From Mytilus galloprovincialis (lineage: Eukaryota > Mollusca > Bivalvia > Mytilida > Mytilidae): 64,000 nucleotides of DNA. The stretch lies in assembly GCF_965363235.1 (NCBI RefSeq), contig NC_134851.1:35368321-35432320 (forward strand), written 5' to 3'. The notes below the pieces were generated by a model that saw only the letters and a program-made list of their open reading frames with translations, did no database searches and was not told the DNA's origin. Positions 33,079 through 44,438 of this stretch are shown piece by piece. A program made the translations under genes and the position numbers. Each line of letters starts with the position of its first letter. Positions within the stretch are counted from its first letter, which is position 1.

Positions 33079-33856
33079 TCAAGATAGCTCATGTAATATG
33101 TAAGATATCTCAATTAATATATAAGATATCTTCTATAGTTTCATTTACATAAGATGTCTTATATATTATATGATATATCTTATATATTATATAAAATATC
33201 TCATAAGTTTATTAGAGATCTAATAAAGTATATGAGATATCTTATAAATATCTTTTATAATTTACAAGATATCTTTTATAATTTACAAGATATCTTTTAT
33301 AATTTACAAGATAAAGAAAATTATATAAGATATCTTATAAACTATATATTTTATAATATATCTTATATACTTGATAAGATATCTCCTAAAGTTATTAAGA
33401 TATCTTATCAAGTTTATAAGATAGTTTATAAGATATCTTATATAGATTATAAGATAGCTTTTAAGATATCTTTAAGATATCTTATATAGTTTATGGGATA
33501 TCTTATAAAGAAAATTATATAAGATATCTTATAAACTATATATTTTATAAAATATCTCCTAAAATTATTAAGATATCTTATGAATATCTTTCATATAAGA
33601 TATCTTATACACAATACATAGTTTATAAAATATCTGATATAGTTAATAAGATATCTCATATAGTTTATAAGATATCTTATATAATCTATAAGATATGTTA
33701 TATAAATTATTAGATATCGCTTATATTTTATGAAATTCTTTTAAAAATTGTAAATTTCATAAACTTTATAAGATATCTTATATAATCTGTAAGATATTTC
33801 ATATAATATCTTATAGACTATACAAGATATCTTATAAAGTGTATAAGATATCTTGA
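33079..33856. repeat. Field of AAGATATCTT palindromes, about 780 bp
   Basis: The decamer AAGATATCTT, usually extended to TATAAGATATCTTATA, recurs dozens of times with AT-only spacers of 5-25 bp. Two blocks (around 33305-33360 and 33505-33560, ending ATATATTTTATAA) are near-identical, showing segmental duplication inside the array. The 111-codon plus frame (DIFYNLQ repeats) is a by-product. The array stops sharply at a non-repetitive GC-containing sequence near 33860. Confidence 0.95.
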
Positions 33857-35182
33857 AATTAAATTAAATAGCAAAATGGCTTGCCATATAAACCAATGAA
33901 AAAAAATCATCCATTTGGTATTTTTTCAACAGGTCATCTTTATAAGTTTACCTTGATTAAAATGGATTTCAAATTGGTCCATTGTCGTATTCAGAAAGAC
34001 AATTACAAAAGTTTATATGCTTAATAGATAAGATATTTAAAGCAATTGACCAGTGAACTTATTAAAATTATTTGGAAAAATTGTAGATTTCATAAATAAA
34101 TAAAAGAATATTTGAAATTAACTTAAAACGATTTATGCATGCGCCGGAAAGTAATTCTCAAAAAGGTGATGGTATTCTAAACAAGAAGAAAGGATCATTT
34201 TAATAACTTTTGAAACAGTTCCATATTAAATGGTGACATATCGTATTTCATGAATGGTCTAATCATCAACATTATTTTTCAAAAACGCTCAAACTTTTGT
34301 CTTTTGAAGAAATAGAGCAAAATATAAAATAATTTATTTTCATCAAATTATATAACCATGCAGCTCTTCTGGGCGATCTGCTTTTGCGAGATCGGCGCCC
34401 ATTAAAATGGATTCATCAATATTATATCAAAATTTGAATTTGCTCTTAGCCGAGGTCTGCTTTCACACCAATTTTGACAAACATGTTTTTGATCAACCTG
34501 CTAGGCGATCTACTTTACGAGATCAAATAATCCCATAACATTTTAATTAATTGAATCCGGCTTCTAAAATTGTTTACCACATGTTAACATAATCATAGAT
34601 ATCTATGACATAATCAAATCGTCCACTAAAGTCAAAATATAAGACACTTCATAAACATCTATACTTTGCCTATATTTTTCAAACTATAACGAATAAAGTT
34701 CTAAACTTTTCCGGAAATACCAATTCTTATTTTATTTTCATGAATTGGGAATTTATATTCATAAATATTTTTTGGGGGCCGCTGGACGATTTTAGGGCCG
34801 CCAAGCGGCCCTAAACTATATAGTAGAATCATCCCTGCAGTCCATAGTTGTTCGCTTGAGAAAACATTGATCCACGTGAACATGCACATATAGCAATTAC
34901 TTAAAAATACACATCTAGTAAAATAAAAATAGTTGTATTATTCAAAATCGGATTTCGACCTGCTGGTAGTCTGCGAGGTAAGTATTGGTCCGTGTAAGAG
35001 TTTTCCATACTTTTGCAAATTCTATAATTTCAAACATTATAAAAAGTATTGATCGCCGACCATTTTTTGAAGCTTAAGTTTGTGAAAAAAAATACCAGCT
35101 GAAAGAATAGCTCATAAAATATGTTTCCGAAAGCAAAAACAAAATAATACAGAATCACCGTTCTCATTTTCATAATAAAGTA
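33857..35182. other. Non-coding stretch
   Basis: No gene seen. GGCGATCTGCTTTTGCGAGATCG (34374-34396; shown here in parts as GGCGATCTGC and TTGCGAGATC) is a short hairpin that recurs in degraded form near 34504-34525. Another hairpin, GGGCCGCCAAGCGGCCC, lies at about 34794-34810. Neither resembles a terminator or known RNA. Confidence 0.45.
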
Positions 35183-35385
35183 AGAAGATGCGGTCGTAAT
35201 GATTGCCAACGAGACAATTGAAACTTCCATCAAATTAATAATATCTATAGGTCACTCTATATTGCAATCATCAATGAGCAAAACCCTTACCTTATAGTCA
35301 GCTATAAAAGGCCCCGAAATGACAAATGTAAAACAAATGAGAAAACTAACGGCCTGATTTATGTACAATATGTGTAAATTCCTAC
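35183..35385 (+). repeat. Family A interspersed repeat
   Basis: AGAAGATGCGGTCGTAATGA, TTGCCAACGAGACAATTG, CTATAGGTCACTCTA, ATAGTCAGCTATAAAAGGCC, CCGAAATGACAAATGTAAAA and ACTAACGGCCTGATTTATGT: an almost full-length copy including the 3' part absent from most others here. Confidence 0.85.
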
Positions 35386-35445
35386 ACAACATTATTTTTC
35401 TTAACTTTATTTGCCTGGTAAAACAATCCTGATATAAAAATTGTA

Positions 35446-36880
35446 AGGCCACACCAATTTGATCCCTTGTTCGACGGACCCGCCCGCACTTATTTTTTTC
35501 AAAACAGAATTTTTTTATTTTTTTTATATTCCCGCTTCCCGCATCCGGAATTGTAATTATGTCCATTTCCCGCACCGTTTTTTTTTTTTTTTTTGTAAAT
35601 ATTGTAAAAAGATATCAACATTTGTTAAATCACAGTCTAACCTGTATATAACGATTTTAAACATAAAAGCACCGCACCGCACTGTGTAAATATCTGTGAG
35701 AATATTTGTTTCAGCATGAAACCTGGAGTGCTCCGATAAAAAGTTATAACAGCGGGTATTTCCGTGAAGAACAAAAAAATTGGTTTCTTTCCCCCTTACT
35801 TATATTCCCTATCAAAAAATGTTCGTTGTTAGAATAAAGTACAAAGAACTTCTGAAGGATTTGCCTTTAACTGCAATTATATTGTATGCTGGCGAAACAA
35901 AACTACCCATAGCCGCTGCATGTTTATGTACCTGTCCTGGTTGATTCAGGAGCATGTCGTTCAGCAGAGATCGTTTGTTGATGTTGTTCATTGGTATTTT
36001 CCCGTTTGGATATATAAATTAGATCGTTGGTTTTCCTGTTCGAACTGTGAACGCTAATAATTCTGGGGTCCTTTATAGCTTGCTGTTTGGTCTGTATCAA
36101 AGCCCTGTGTAAAAGGCCGTACTTTGACCTGTGTTTGTTATCAGGTTGAGAACAACCCTCCCTCAGACAAGGGGTCATTTTACTGATGTAGAAAAGAAAA
36201 TAGAAATACCAAGGATTTGTATAGTTCTTCTATACAAAACCTTTGAACACTTAGAATTTTGTACTCAAAAAGAGGAGAGTTACATCATATTTTAAAATTT
36301 TTTTTCTAAAAGAGGGGTCCACTTATTTTGAATAATATTAAACTGTTAAAGTAAATGTGTTAACATGGTTAAAGTCCAGGAATATTACTAAATTCTTGGA
36401 CATGTTTTGACCATTTAATACCAGAAAGATATATAATAGTTCTATGAGAAAATATGAGCCCTTTTGTACAAACAAATATATTATAACTTATATTGATCCC
36501 TCATAAAACATGTAAAAGGGATATTTATAATATTAAGGGTTTGCCCCCAAACTGATTATGATTTGGATGGAGAATTGTCTCATTGTCAGTCACACATACA
36601 TAGACCAGATTTAATTATTTCTTGGTGAACAGGGAAAAAAAACTTCAGAAATTAAAGAAATGTCAAAGTACAAGTGATAATTCAAGTTTTAATATTGTCA
36701 AAACCTATTATTTTATGTTTACAAAAAAAAAAAATTATAATCGCTCGCCTTTACTTTTCAAGCTTCGCCTCAAAAATTTGCAAATTAAATATTTTTTTAT
36801 TAAAATTTTCAAATCGCTCGCTCGCCCCAAATTTTGGAGTCCAAAAATCCGTAGAACAAGAAATTAAATTGGTGTGGCCT
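35446..36880. mobile_element. Inverted-repeat element with AGGCCACACCAATTT termini
   Basis: AGGCCACACCAATTTGATCC with CTTGTTCGACGGA at the left is mirrored by TCCGTAGAACAAGAAATTAA with ATTGGTGTGGCCT at the right, about 35 bp of TIR. The interior has CCCGC-rich and CGCTCGC-rich segments near the two ends, poly(T) tracts and a family B copy (35925-36180, reverse) that inserted later. No transposase frame. A TA adjoins the left end and nearly adjoins the right; the TSD is not certain. Confidence 0.7.
35925..36180 (-). repeat. Family B interspersed repeat, near full length
   Basis: Reverse copy with the family's distal part (ACCTGTCCTGGTTGATTCAG, GAGCATGTCGTTCAG), then GATCGTTGGTTTTCCTGTT, TTATAGCTTGCTGTTTGG and AAAGGCCGTACTTTGACCTG. 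Its head end is diverged. The 84-codon frame across it is incidental. Confidence 0.75.
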
Positions 36881-38325
36881 AATCAATGAAAACATTTTCT
36901 TTTCAAATAAATAATTTAGACCCCGACCAACTTTAATCATTGAACGTTGTCAACGGCAGCATAAGAGCACTTATTTCTTTTTCAAACTTGATGAGCAATA
37001 CACTACCTACATCTTCACATAATCAAAGACAAATCAAGAAGCATTTGAATATTAACGTAAATTGAGGTAGCGAAATTACCAAATTACAACTAACAAATAT
37101 AAACGTGTAACTGGGGAAAAGAGACAGAAAGAAGAAACGAAATATTTACAATTGTACTTGCAAAGATAGGAGACGTCTTCTCACAGAGAGAACATTGCTT
37201 AATTTTAAGAAATAGAAGAAACTGGTAATACACAAATAGTCAAAAAAAGAGAAGAAAATAAGACATCGAGGGTTATTAGCAAAGACAGCCAATGTGATAT
37301 ATGTTGTAAGCACGCTCGTCCTTACAGTAAAGAGGTTAGCCTCAGATTTGTTCTGCATTTGTTTCACTCATAGTATCAAAATAAGTTTTAAAGTTTTAAA
37401 TCATTTTGAAGATAAAACAGGCAAAAAAAAAAAAAAATATACAAAACAGACTTTTTTCGTTCATTTTTTTTTACATAATTAAGCAGTTAGTTTTCTCGTC
37501 TGAATTGTTTTACATTGTCAATTCGGGCCTTTTATAGTAGACTAAGGGGTATGGGCTTTGTTCATTGTTGAAGGCCGTACAGTGACCTATAGTTGTTAAT
37601 TTCTGTGTCATTTTGGTCTCTTGTGGAGAGTTGTCTCATTGGCAATCATATATCTTTTTTATATATTGTAATGAAATCATTTAACAAGACATCAAATTGT
37701 TATTTTGTGTTATTGTTGCAGAAAATTCTTCGCAAAAATAAATAATTGTTCATGTATTTAAAATTTTGTTTTAATTCAATGGAATTTTGCATTTGCACCG
37801 GCTTGAAAAAAATAAAACTATAGAAAGAAGCAACTTCGAAAATCTCTGTACTTTAAGTGTTTGAAACTTTCCGTGAAACAACGTCAAAATCGTCGTTTTA
37901 TTAGGAACGTCGTCTAACGTTGAGTGACACCAATATCGTGCGTAACGTCTCTGCTAGTCTTGAACGTGGGAGGTTTTTGATATCTTTTTTTACGCTGAAA
38001 TTAAGAGTGGGATCAAATATTAGCTAGGATACGGTTATAAGGTATCTACATTAACTCATTATAGATAGATAACAGGATGTAAATTTTGTATTTGAGCCAG
38101 ACGCGCGTTTTTTTCTTCAAAAGACTTATGTAATAGTTGCCGCTGTACATTAAGCGCCAATCTATCCATTTGTAGGTGTCGGCATTTTTAAAAATATTTT
38201 CAAAAGTTTAAATCAGCGTGGTAATCTTTTTGGGAATCTGATATATAAATATTGTCACTAAGGTGGCACTTTTTTTTTTAACTTCCACGAGGGGCTTCAA
38301 TAATGGTACATTAAACAATCTTATC
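36881..38325. other. Non-coding stretch with one family A copy
   Basis: No gene seen. Family A lies at 37508-37660. A family J fragment in reverse lies near 38092-38125 (CCAGACGCGCGT, then CAAAAGACTTATG). The word GTGACACCAATATCGTGCG at 37930-37950 mirrors sequence near 4690. Confidence 0.5.
37508..37660 (-). repeat. Family A interspersed repeat
   Basis: ATTCGGGCCTTTTATAGTAG, GGTATGGGCTTTGTTCATTG, GTTGAAGGCCGTACAGTGAC, TTGTTAATTTCTGTGTCATT and TTGTCTCATTGGCAATCATA in reverse order; well preserved. Confidence 0.9.
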
Positions 38326-39428
38326 TACGGAAGCGTATTAGCGCCACACATTTTTTTTTTTTTTTTTTTTTTTTTTTCGCAAACATTTGTTTTATCTTAT
38401 TTCTTATTTTAGATTCAAAGGAAACAGTAGTTATTAATGGAGGAGGCTGTATATAGTAAAATTTATCACATTTGTAGTCATTGCATAGTAAAATGCTTGA
38501 ATGATTATATCATATCATTGACTAATAATGAGCAGAATAATATAAGAAGATGTGGTATGAGTGCCAATAAGAAAACTCTCCATCTAAGTTACTATTCGTA
38601 AAAGTAAACCATCATAGGCCAAAGAACGGTCTTCAACACGGAGCATTGGCTCACACTGAACAACAAACTATAAAGGCCCCCCAAAACGATATCCATGTTA
38701 CTATTAGTATATATATTACAAAGAAAATTCAGTAAATTGAGGTTAATATACCTAAGAAAAAAAATCAACCCTGCTAATATAGCTATAACCGAATATAAAT
38801 ATACTTCCAAAGTAAGCTCTCGTTTGAGAACTGTGTAAAGTAGTTTAGATTCAAACAAGCTACCCTTTGACAATAAATGGATAGAATGAAGATGTTTTAT
38901 TAATAAAATTATGTTCTCTCTATTCAAATTGCTACCCAAGCATCTTAAAAATACTTCATTATATTGAAATGAAAATTCAATGACTTTCTATCAAAGAATC
39001 TTGATCATATTCTGAGATTTAAAAAAAAATGTTTCCTTATTAATAATTCATTTTAAAGCAGAAAGATCATTTTGTCTATTTGACTTGGAGGTTTCACAAT
39101 TGTATGACATTATTTTTGAACTTTCAATTTAAATATGACTTTATACTAAACTATATCTATTTTCTTGTTAAATTATATACTTTTCTGATGCACAAATCAG
39201 TCTTAATTTATGTATAATTGCACTTCAAGTATTCCATTATTCCTATGCATATTTATTATAATGATTTGGCCTTGTATGTATGTTTCTTTTTTTATCTACT
39301 AGTAAATCACATCCGAAATGAATGACAAACGGACATCGCAAAGGTTTGCGTTTAACGCAAACATAGGAAGAAAAATAAAAAAAAAAAAAAAAAAAAAAAA
39401 AAATGTGTGGCGCTAATACGCTTCCGTA
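38326..39428. mobile_element. 1.1-kb inverted-repeat element, TACGGAAGC termini, 6-bp TSD
   Basis: TACGGAAGCGTATTAGCGCC and ACACA followed by a long T-run at the left are matched exactly, in mirror image, at the right (A-run, TGTGTGGCGCTAATACG, CTTCCGTA). The hexamer CTTATC lies directly outside both ends (38320-38325 and 39429-39434), a perfect TSD. The first nine bases, TACGGAAGC, and the TSD length are those of the 6-kb element at 5356-11383, so I place both in one superfamily. The interior has a family B copy (38543-38690) and no transposase; the 115-codon minus frame at 38592-38939 overlaps that repeat and is not credible. Confidence 0.9.
38543..38690 (+). repeat. Family B interspersed repeat inside the 1.1-kb element
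   Basis: AGAAGATGTGGTATGAGTGC, AAAGTAAACCATCATAGGCC, GTCTTCAACACGGAGCATTG, GCTCACACTGAACAACAAAC and TATAAAGGCCCCCCAAAA; the distal part is absent. Confidence 0.85.
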
Positions 39429-39434
39429 CTTATC

Positions 39435-42379
39435 CCCAATTTGATGAGAAAAATATTTTGCATGTGCAAGCAGAGGACAACAAATTTTATTTTGAATCCA
39501 GATTTTTCCCATGCCTTATAGTGTTAAATTTTGAACTCAATCGTTTGATTAATAGCGATGAAAAACTGAATAAAATTATAAGCGCTTAGTGCGAAATTCT
39601 TTTTTTTTTTTTTTTTACTTCGACATAACAAGCATATCCCCATTTTTGAAGTTGCTCCCTTAGACAACATTCCGAATGATGCTTGTAAAAGGTATATGCA
39701 TTTATCATATAGTTACGTAGCTCCATTAGGGGCCCTAAATCAACCACTGTTTATGAATAGCAAATGCAAGGAAAAGGGATTTTTTTTTTGTATTAAGGAA
39801 TATCATTGTTCCGTATTTTTGTTATTTGTGCATTTTTACGTTATCGTACGGCAATCAACTTTGAGCAAAGTAAAAGAACACAAGTACGTCCAGTCAGAAT
39901 GGGGCGTGTAAAAAGAGTGCCACGCTGTCAGCTGCATAATGGATTTTTTTCATTTTGGGCCATTAGCCAATGTTGCTCTCGAAAAACCTGTACAATGTAA
40001 AACGTGGAATTTTAAGTAAACCTATGGAACGCTAAAAACTGGATATTTAAAAGTCAAGTAAATACAAGAACCAAAATAATTGAAGCGGTGTTTGGCCAAA
40101 GTAAAGTTAAACATATCAAAATCCATCTATAAGGGCTACTTTTCCTGAGGGAGTTGAATCCTAAGTTTCTTTGTAATTTGTATGTAAACAACCTATTTTA
40201 AATTATCGATTTTTGGTTGCCAGTGACAAATATTTCACGAAAGTTCAGGAACAAATTAGCAATAAATACAACAGAGAGGGATCGTGCTTATTAATCATAT
40301 GATGAAGACATTATCTTTCGATTAGTTTAATTGATGTCTGCGAGCTGAAATATGTCAGTAACTGTTAGCTTTATATAAAGTACATAAAATATAGTTCTTT
40401 GTAATTTATTATCATTGTCTTTTTGATTAGTTTCTTCTGTTTCCTATTCTGACATAGGACTTGGATTTCTTTTAAAGTGCGCTTTACTGTGCGTATTGCT
40501 GTGTGTTTGTTTATTCTGCAATGGTTAGAGTTAGAGGGGCAAGGTTGTAACCTAAACAAACATGTTTAAGTTTTGTAGGATATTAATTTGAGGTCATTGT
40601 TATATTTCGGAGTTTAATAGGACGTTTATTATTGCTGAACCAGTATTTGTCTAGGTACCAGCTGTAGCAGGTCTAACACAACGTTTCGATTGCAACATCA
40701 TAAATTTAGTATTCCTTCCGTATCATTACTTGGAACAGAAATCAATCATAAAAGGCAATGTAATTGATGAAAAAGAAAACAAAACGTTCAAAGTTGCATG
40801 CGACTGAAGCGCTTTTTCTGGATCTACCTTCATCAGGAACGTCAAAAAGGCGAATAAAACTATTGGGCCTACTGAGAGTTGCTTCTAAATGTTTGGCACT
40901 GGGGACACCAAATAGCTCTGAATTATTTATCTCAAACTCTCACCTTATATTACAGATTTAAATCAGCTTATTTGATGCCAGTTTAAATAGGTTTGAATAT
41001 TCTTTTATAGATAGATGCACAACCTAAAAATTTCTGGACACTGTTATCCCATGTGATGGCTAATATGTTTTATGAAAAAAAGACTTCTTCTTTTAACTAT
41101 TTATTTTGTAAAAAATGATTTGATATATTTCGAGCTAATTATTCCTAACTAAGAACGATTATAATCAGAGCCGTGTTTACAGGTACCCCTCTTTTCGCCC
41201 CTTTTCTAGTTTTTTTTTTTTTTTATATTTAATCAAAAATTTAAAAAATCCAACTCTCAAAAAGTGAAATTATCAAAATTGCACGTAAGGTTTAATAATT
41301 ATGTTTAAAGTTTGATCAAATTTGTAAACTATCAAATTTAAAAACGGTATTTAAAATTGTAATATTTTAAGCATTTGGTTAAAATTTCAAAATTTCAAAA
41401 CTTTTACACATTTTTGGATTTTGATATTTTTAAACTTTGATCAAATTTCAAAAATGTAAAAATGTAAAATTTCAATTTTTTTTAAAACTTTGAATTGGTA
41501 AGTGTTACACTGACCATTATATTTCAGCAAATAAAAGAGATAAATGCATTTTTCGATTTCAAGTTCAAGTTCAGCAAAACAAAGTTGCAAACTCTAAGGT
41601 TTACTTAATTCTTACAAAATCTTCAAAAAAATATTTATTTCAGAATTCTATTTGTACAAGAAATTTTTTAATGGACTATAATGACTTTTAATGGCGCAAT
41701 TTTTTTTTTTAATTTTTTTTTTTTTTTTTTACAAATTTTATATTGTTTGACTTTAATAGTAACAGCTAGAACGTACCTCACTAAACCCATACTTCATGTA
41801 TGTAATCATTGTGATAATGACGTTTGACCTTTCCAATCATTTATTTGTCCTGCATCAAAGGGAAATAATCCACTCGGTAATTCATTGTCATGACTTAAAG
41901 GATCAGCAGTATGATCGGGTTTGAAGGGGATTTAAAGGTAAAGCAAGGGTCGTTGATGAAATCTGAGACATTCCAAAATGTTGTTTATACGTTTGATTTT
42001 TCTCAAGTCCTATCGAAAGGATAAGAAACATTCCAATTGATTGTTCAAGTTTTGCTAATTCTCTAAAGTCTCTTTCATAGGATATCTGAAACCTTGGAAA
42101 TCTCCTTGAAATTGGATTCTCATTTGAAGGTTAGGGTTGCATACTCGACGTATGGTGTGTTAACAAAACAATTATATGTTTTTCTACAAGGAAGTTCTGA
42201 GGTTAAACAAAACAAATGTATTAAATGCGTGGGTGGATGAAAAACAGTTCGACATGATTCATTTAATTGGATATTTAGTTGATCCCCCTTAATTGTATAT
42301 TCACATCTTCTTTCGTGTGTTTTGTGTCTCTTTTCTTGTTTGTCTTGGAACTATAATACTAAAAGTATAACATAGTTAG
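39435..42379. other. Non-coding stretch with low-complexity AT segments
   Basis: No gene seen. It contains a family G piece at 39904-39955 (GTGTAAAAAGAGTGCCACGC with CAGCTGCATAAT), a family I piece at 40796-40870, and a low-complexity zone at about 41215-41480 rich in the words TTTGATCAAATTT and AAATTTCAAAATTT. T-runs flank this zone. The 65-codon frame at 40764-40961 is the family I repeat read through. Confidence 0.5.
40796..40870 (-). repeat. Family I interspersed repeat fragment
   Basis: GAAGCGCTTTTTCTGGATCT, ACCTTCATCAGGAACGTC and AGGCGAATAAAACTATTGGG; inverse of the copy at 4497. Confidence 0.6.
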
Positions 42380-42503
42380 CATAGGCGGATTTAGAAAAAA
42401 ATTGGTTGCTTATATAGGGAATCATTGAAGCGTGACTTGAGCGGGCCCCCTCTTAGGTCAGTCAGTGGGCCCCCACTTATGAAAATTTCTGGATCCGCCA
42501 TTG
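42380..42503 (-). mobile_element. Family E short inverted-repeat element, complete, 5-bp TSD
   Basis: 124 bp between CATAGGCGGATTTAG and CTGGATCCGCCATTG, imperfect mirror images. The pentamer GTTAG lies directly outside both ends (42375-42379 and 42504-42508). Interior words: TTGGTTGCTTATATAGGGAA, TCATTGAAGCGTGACTTGAG, CCCCCTCTTAGGTCAGTCAG, CCCCACTTATGAAAATTTCT. Its termini resemble those of family C, and both seem to make short TSDs. Non-coding MITE. Confidence 0.9.
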
Positions 42504-43008
42504 GTTAGTAAAATATTCCAAGGTTTGTCCGTCTTATTACAAAAAAAAAACATTCTGATGATGCAATGTATACATTTAGATCTACTATAACACGTCTTCC
42601 GATAGTTTCACATGTGTGCTAGCATGATATTATTTTGACACTGATGTTTGCGACATTTTTATTCAACTAAATAATTTCTCATTTTCTTTTTTTTTTTATA
42701 TAAAAGATGTAAAATGCATTTCCTTTTTAGGGTTAAGATAAAATTAAGAATATGTTGCATGCTGTCCGATAAGAAACCCCCCATTACAGACGGTGAACAA
42801 CTACCAAATTTATACAGGCTGCTGTCCAGGTCAGACACATACAGAATGTAGCGAGGTCAATAAAAATAAGAAGATATGGTACGAGTGACAATGAAATAAT
42901 TAACTATCAATATAAGTCAAACTGTTTAAAGAAACCATTATAGAAAATATGGCCTTCAACACAAAGCCTGTGATCGTACAGATCAGCAAATTATAAAGGG
43001 TCCTAATA

Positions 43009-44438
43009 GACCTTTTCAACATCTCTCGACACCTACAGTTGAGAACGACTACGACAGGTAAAATGTGAAGGGTCGTCTCAAAAATAAAAAAATAAATGAG
43101 ATCATTATTGATTTTATTGCTTTCAATCATTGACAATGATAAAACTTTCATACAGAGTCCAAATGACATGTTTTTTTTTAATTTGTTATAAAGAAAATGA
43201 TAGACTTTAAGTCACATTTCATCTTTTAGACATTTATCTTCTAGCTGTCCTGGTTGAATTTGGAAAACGAAAAGAACAAATCATGTTCTATTGTAGTTGA
43301 TATTTTAAAATTAAACAATGATTATGTTGGTTTACAAGGGCGGCACATGTCTGTTAGTTTTGGCCTTGGATGCCTCCATAATGTACTCAATACTTTGTAT
43401 CATTTCAATTCACCAATTTGGTGTTCCAGTTGAATTCTGTATTCACCCATCGCTTAAATGTTGTAGCATTGAAACGAGGGGTCAATTATATTTCTTTTTC
43501 AAAATTCATCAAGGAAAAACTTTACCTCGAACAAGATATCTTGAAGCGGAGAAGACCGTCGTTGATAATAATAATAATAAAAAAAAACGTGATCTTTTCC
43601 TTCGACCTAAAACATCAATATGTAATTATATAAAAATTGAAAATGTACATCGACTGAGGTGAAGATCGGGGTAAAAATACATAGTTGGTCGTGTTTACAA
43701 GTGTGATACGGACGGACCAGTATTCTTTTTCATTTTTGAAAAACATCATAAAAGCTTTTACACCAACAAATTAAATCGTTATTGGCATGCGGCAAATATT
43801 TGGCGAAAGACTCACATCATCACAAAAGTGAATAGAAAATGGGTTAGGATTCTGAATGATTGGAATATTTGTTTAATCAATTCAACATGAAATGTCGTGC
43901 AAATACATACGAAATAAGAATATTATATGACAGAGACATATGTATGGTAGACGTTTCCCCTTTCGGGGAAATCCAGAAATCGAGAAAGGGAAATCAAGAA
44001 ATTGAGAAATCGGGAAATCGAGAAATAGAGAAAGCAAAAACGCAAAATCGAGAATTCATTTCGCGTTTTAGCGTTTTCGTGTTTCCTCTTTCGTGTTTTG
44101 GCGTTTTTGCTTTCTTGATTTCTCGATTTCCCGATTTCCCGATTTTCTCAATTTCTTGATTTCTCGAATTCCCAATTTCGCGTTTGCAAAATGAACGGAG
44201 AATTCACGAAAACGCGAAAAGGCGAAATAAATGGCCGCATCCGGCCACCATACATATATTTATTTATTTATTTGGTTGATATATATTCTTAAACTATATA
44301 GTCAAAACAGTATAAAACCGCCAATCCAATATGTTACGTGATGATAATCATGATGATTTTTGTCTTTGAGACGACCCATCCATTTTACCTGTAAACTGTA
44401 GGTGTCATTAGTCGGTGTCGAGAGATGTTGAAAAGGTT
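43009..44438. mobile_element. 1.43-kb inverted-repeat element inserted in family B, 5-bp TSD
   Basis: Left arm GACCTTTTCAACATCTCTCG, ACACC, then GACAGGTAAAATG and GGGTCGTCTCAAA; right arm is its mirror (TTTGAGACGACCC, CATTTTACCTGTAAAC, CGAGAGATGTTGAAAAGGTT). TAATA is duplicated on both sides (43004-43008 and 44439-44443). The arms are about 110 bp and carry small indels. The interior has two overlapping frames (114 and 71 codons, 43318-43662) without any motif I recognise, plus a nested hairpin element (43940-44260). Probably non-autonomous. Confidence 0.85.
43940..44260. repeat. Long hairpin built from GAAATCGAGAAATC words, nested
   Basis: Purine-rich words GAAATCGAGAAA, GAAATCAAGAAA and GAAATCGGGAAA fill 43970-44035; their complements (TTTCTCGATTTC, TTTCCCGATTTCCC, TTTCTTGATTTC) fill 44115-44185. 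Between them, CGCGTTTTAGCGTTTTCGTG and similar words form inner pairs. ATATGTATGGTAG at the left and CCACCATACATAT at the right are mirror ends, suggesting a nested element of about 320 bp. The 99-codon frame through it (EIEKSGNREIEKA) is a by-product. Confidence 0.8.

Noticed and set aside
33154-33489. 111-codon frame across the AAGATATCTT field
   Set aside because: The composition (Ile/Tyr/Lys/Asp) is dictated by the palindrome; there is no independent sign of coding.
34374-34810. GC-rich hairpins as transcription terminators or structured RNAs
   Set aside because: They are isolated, have no adjacent transcription unit, and do not match any RNA family I can recognise.
43318-43662. 114-codon frame inside the 1.43-kb element as its transposase
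   Set aside because: It is too short, has no known motif, and overlaps an equally open 71-codon frame, so neither is persuasive.
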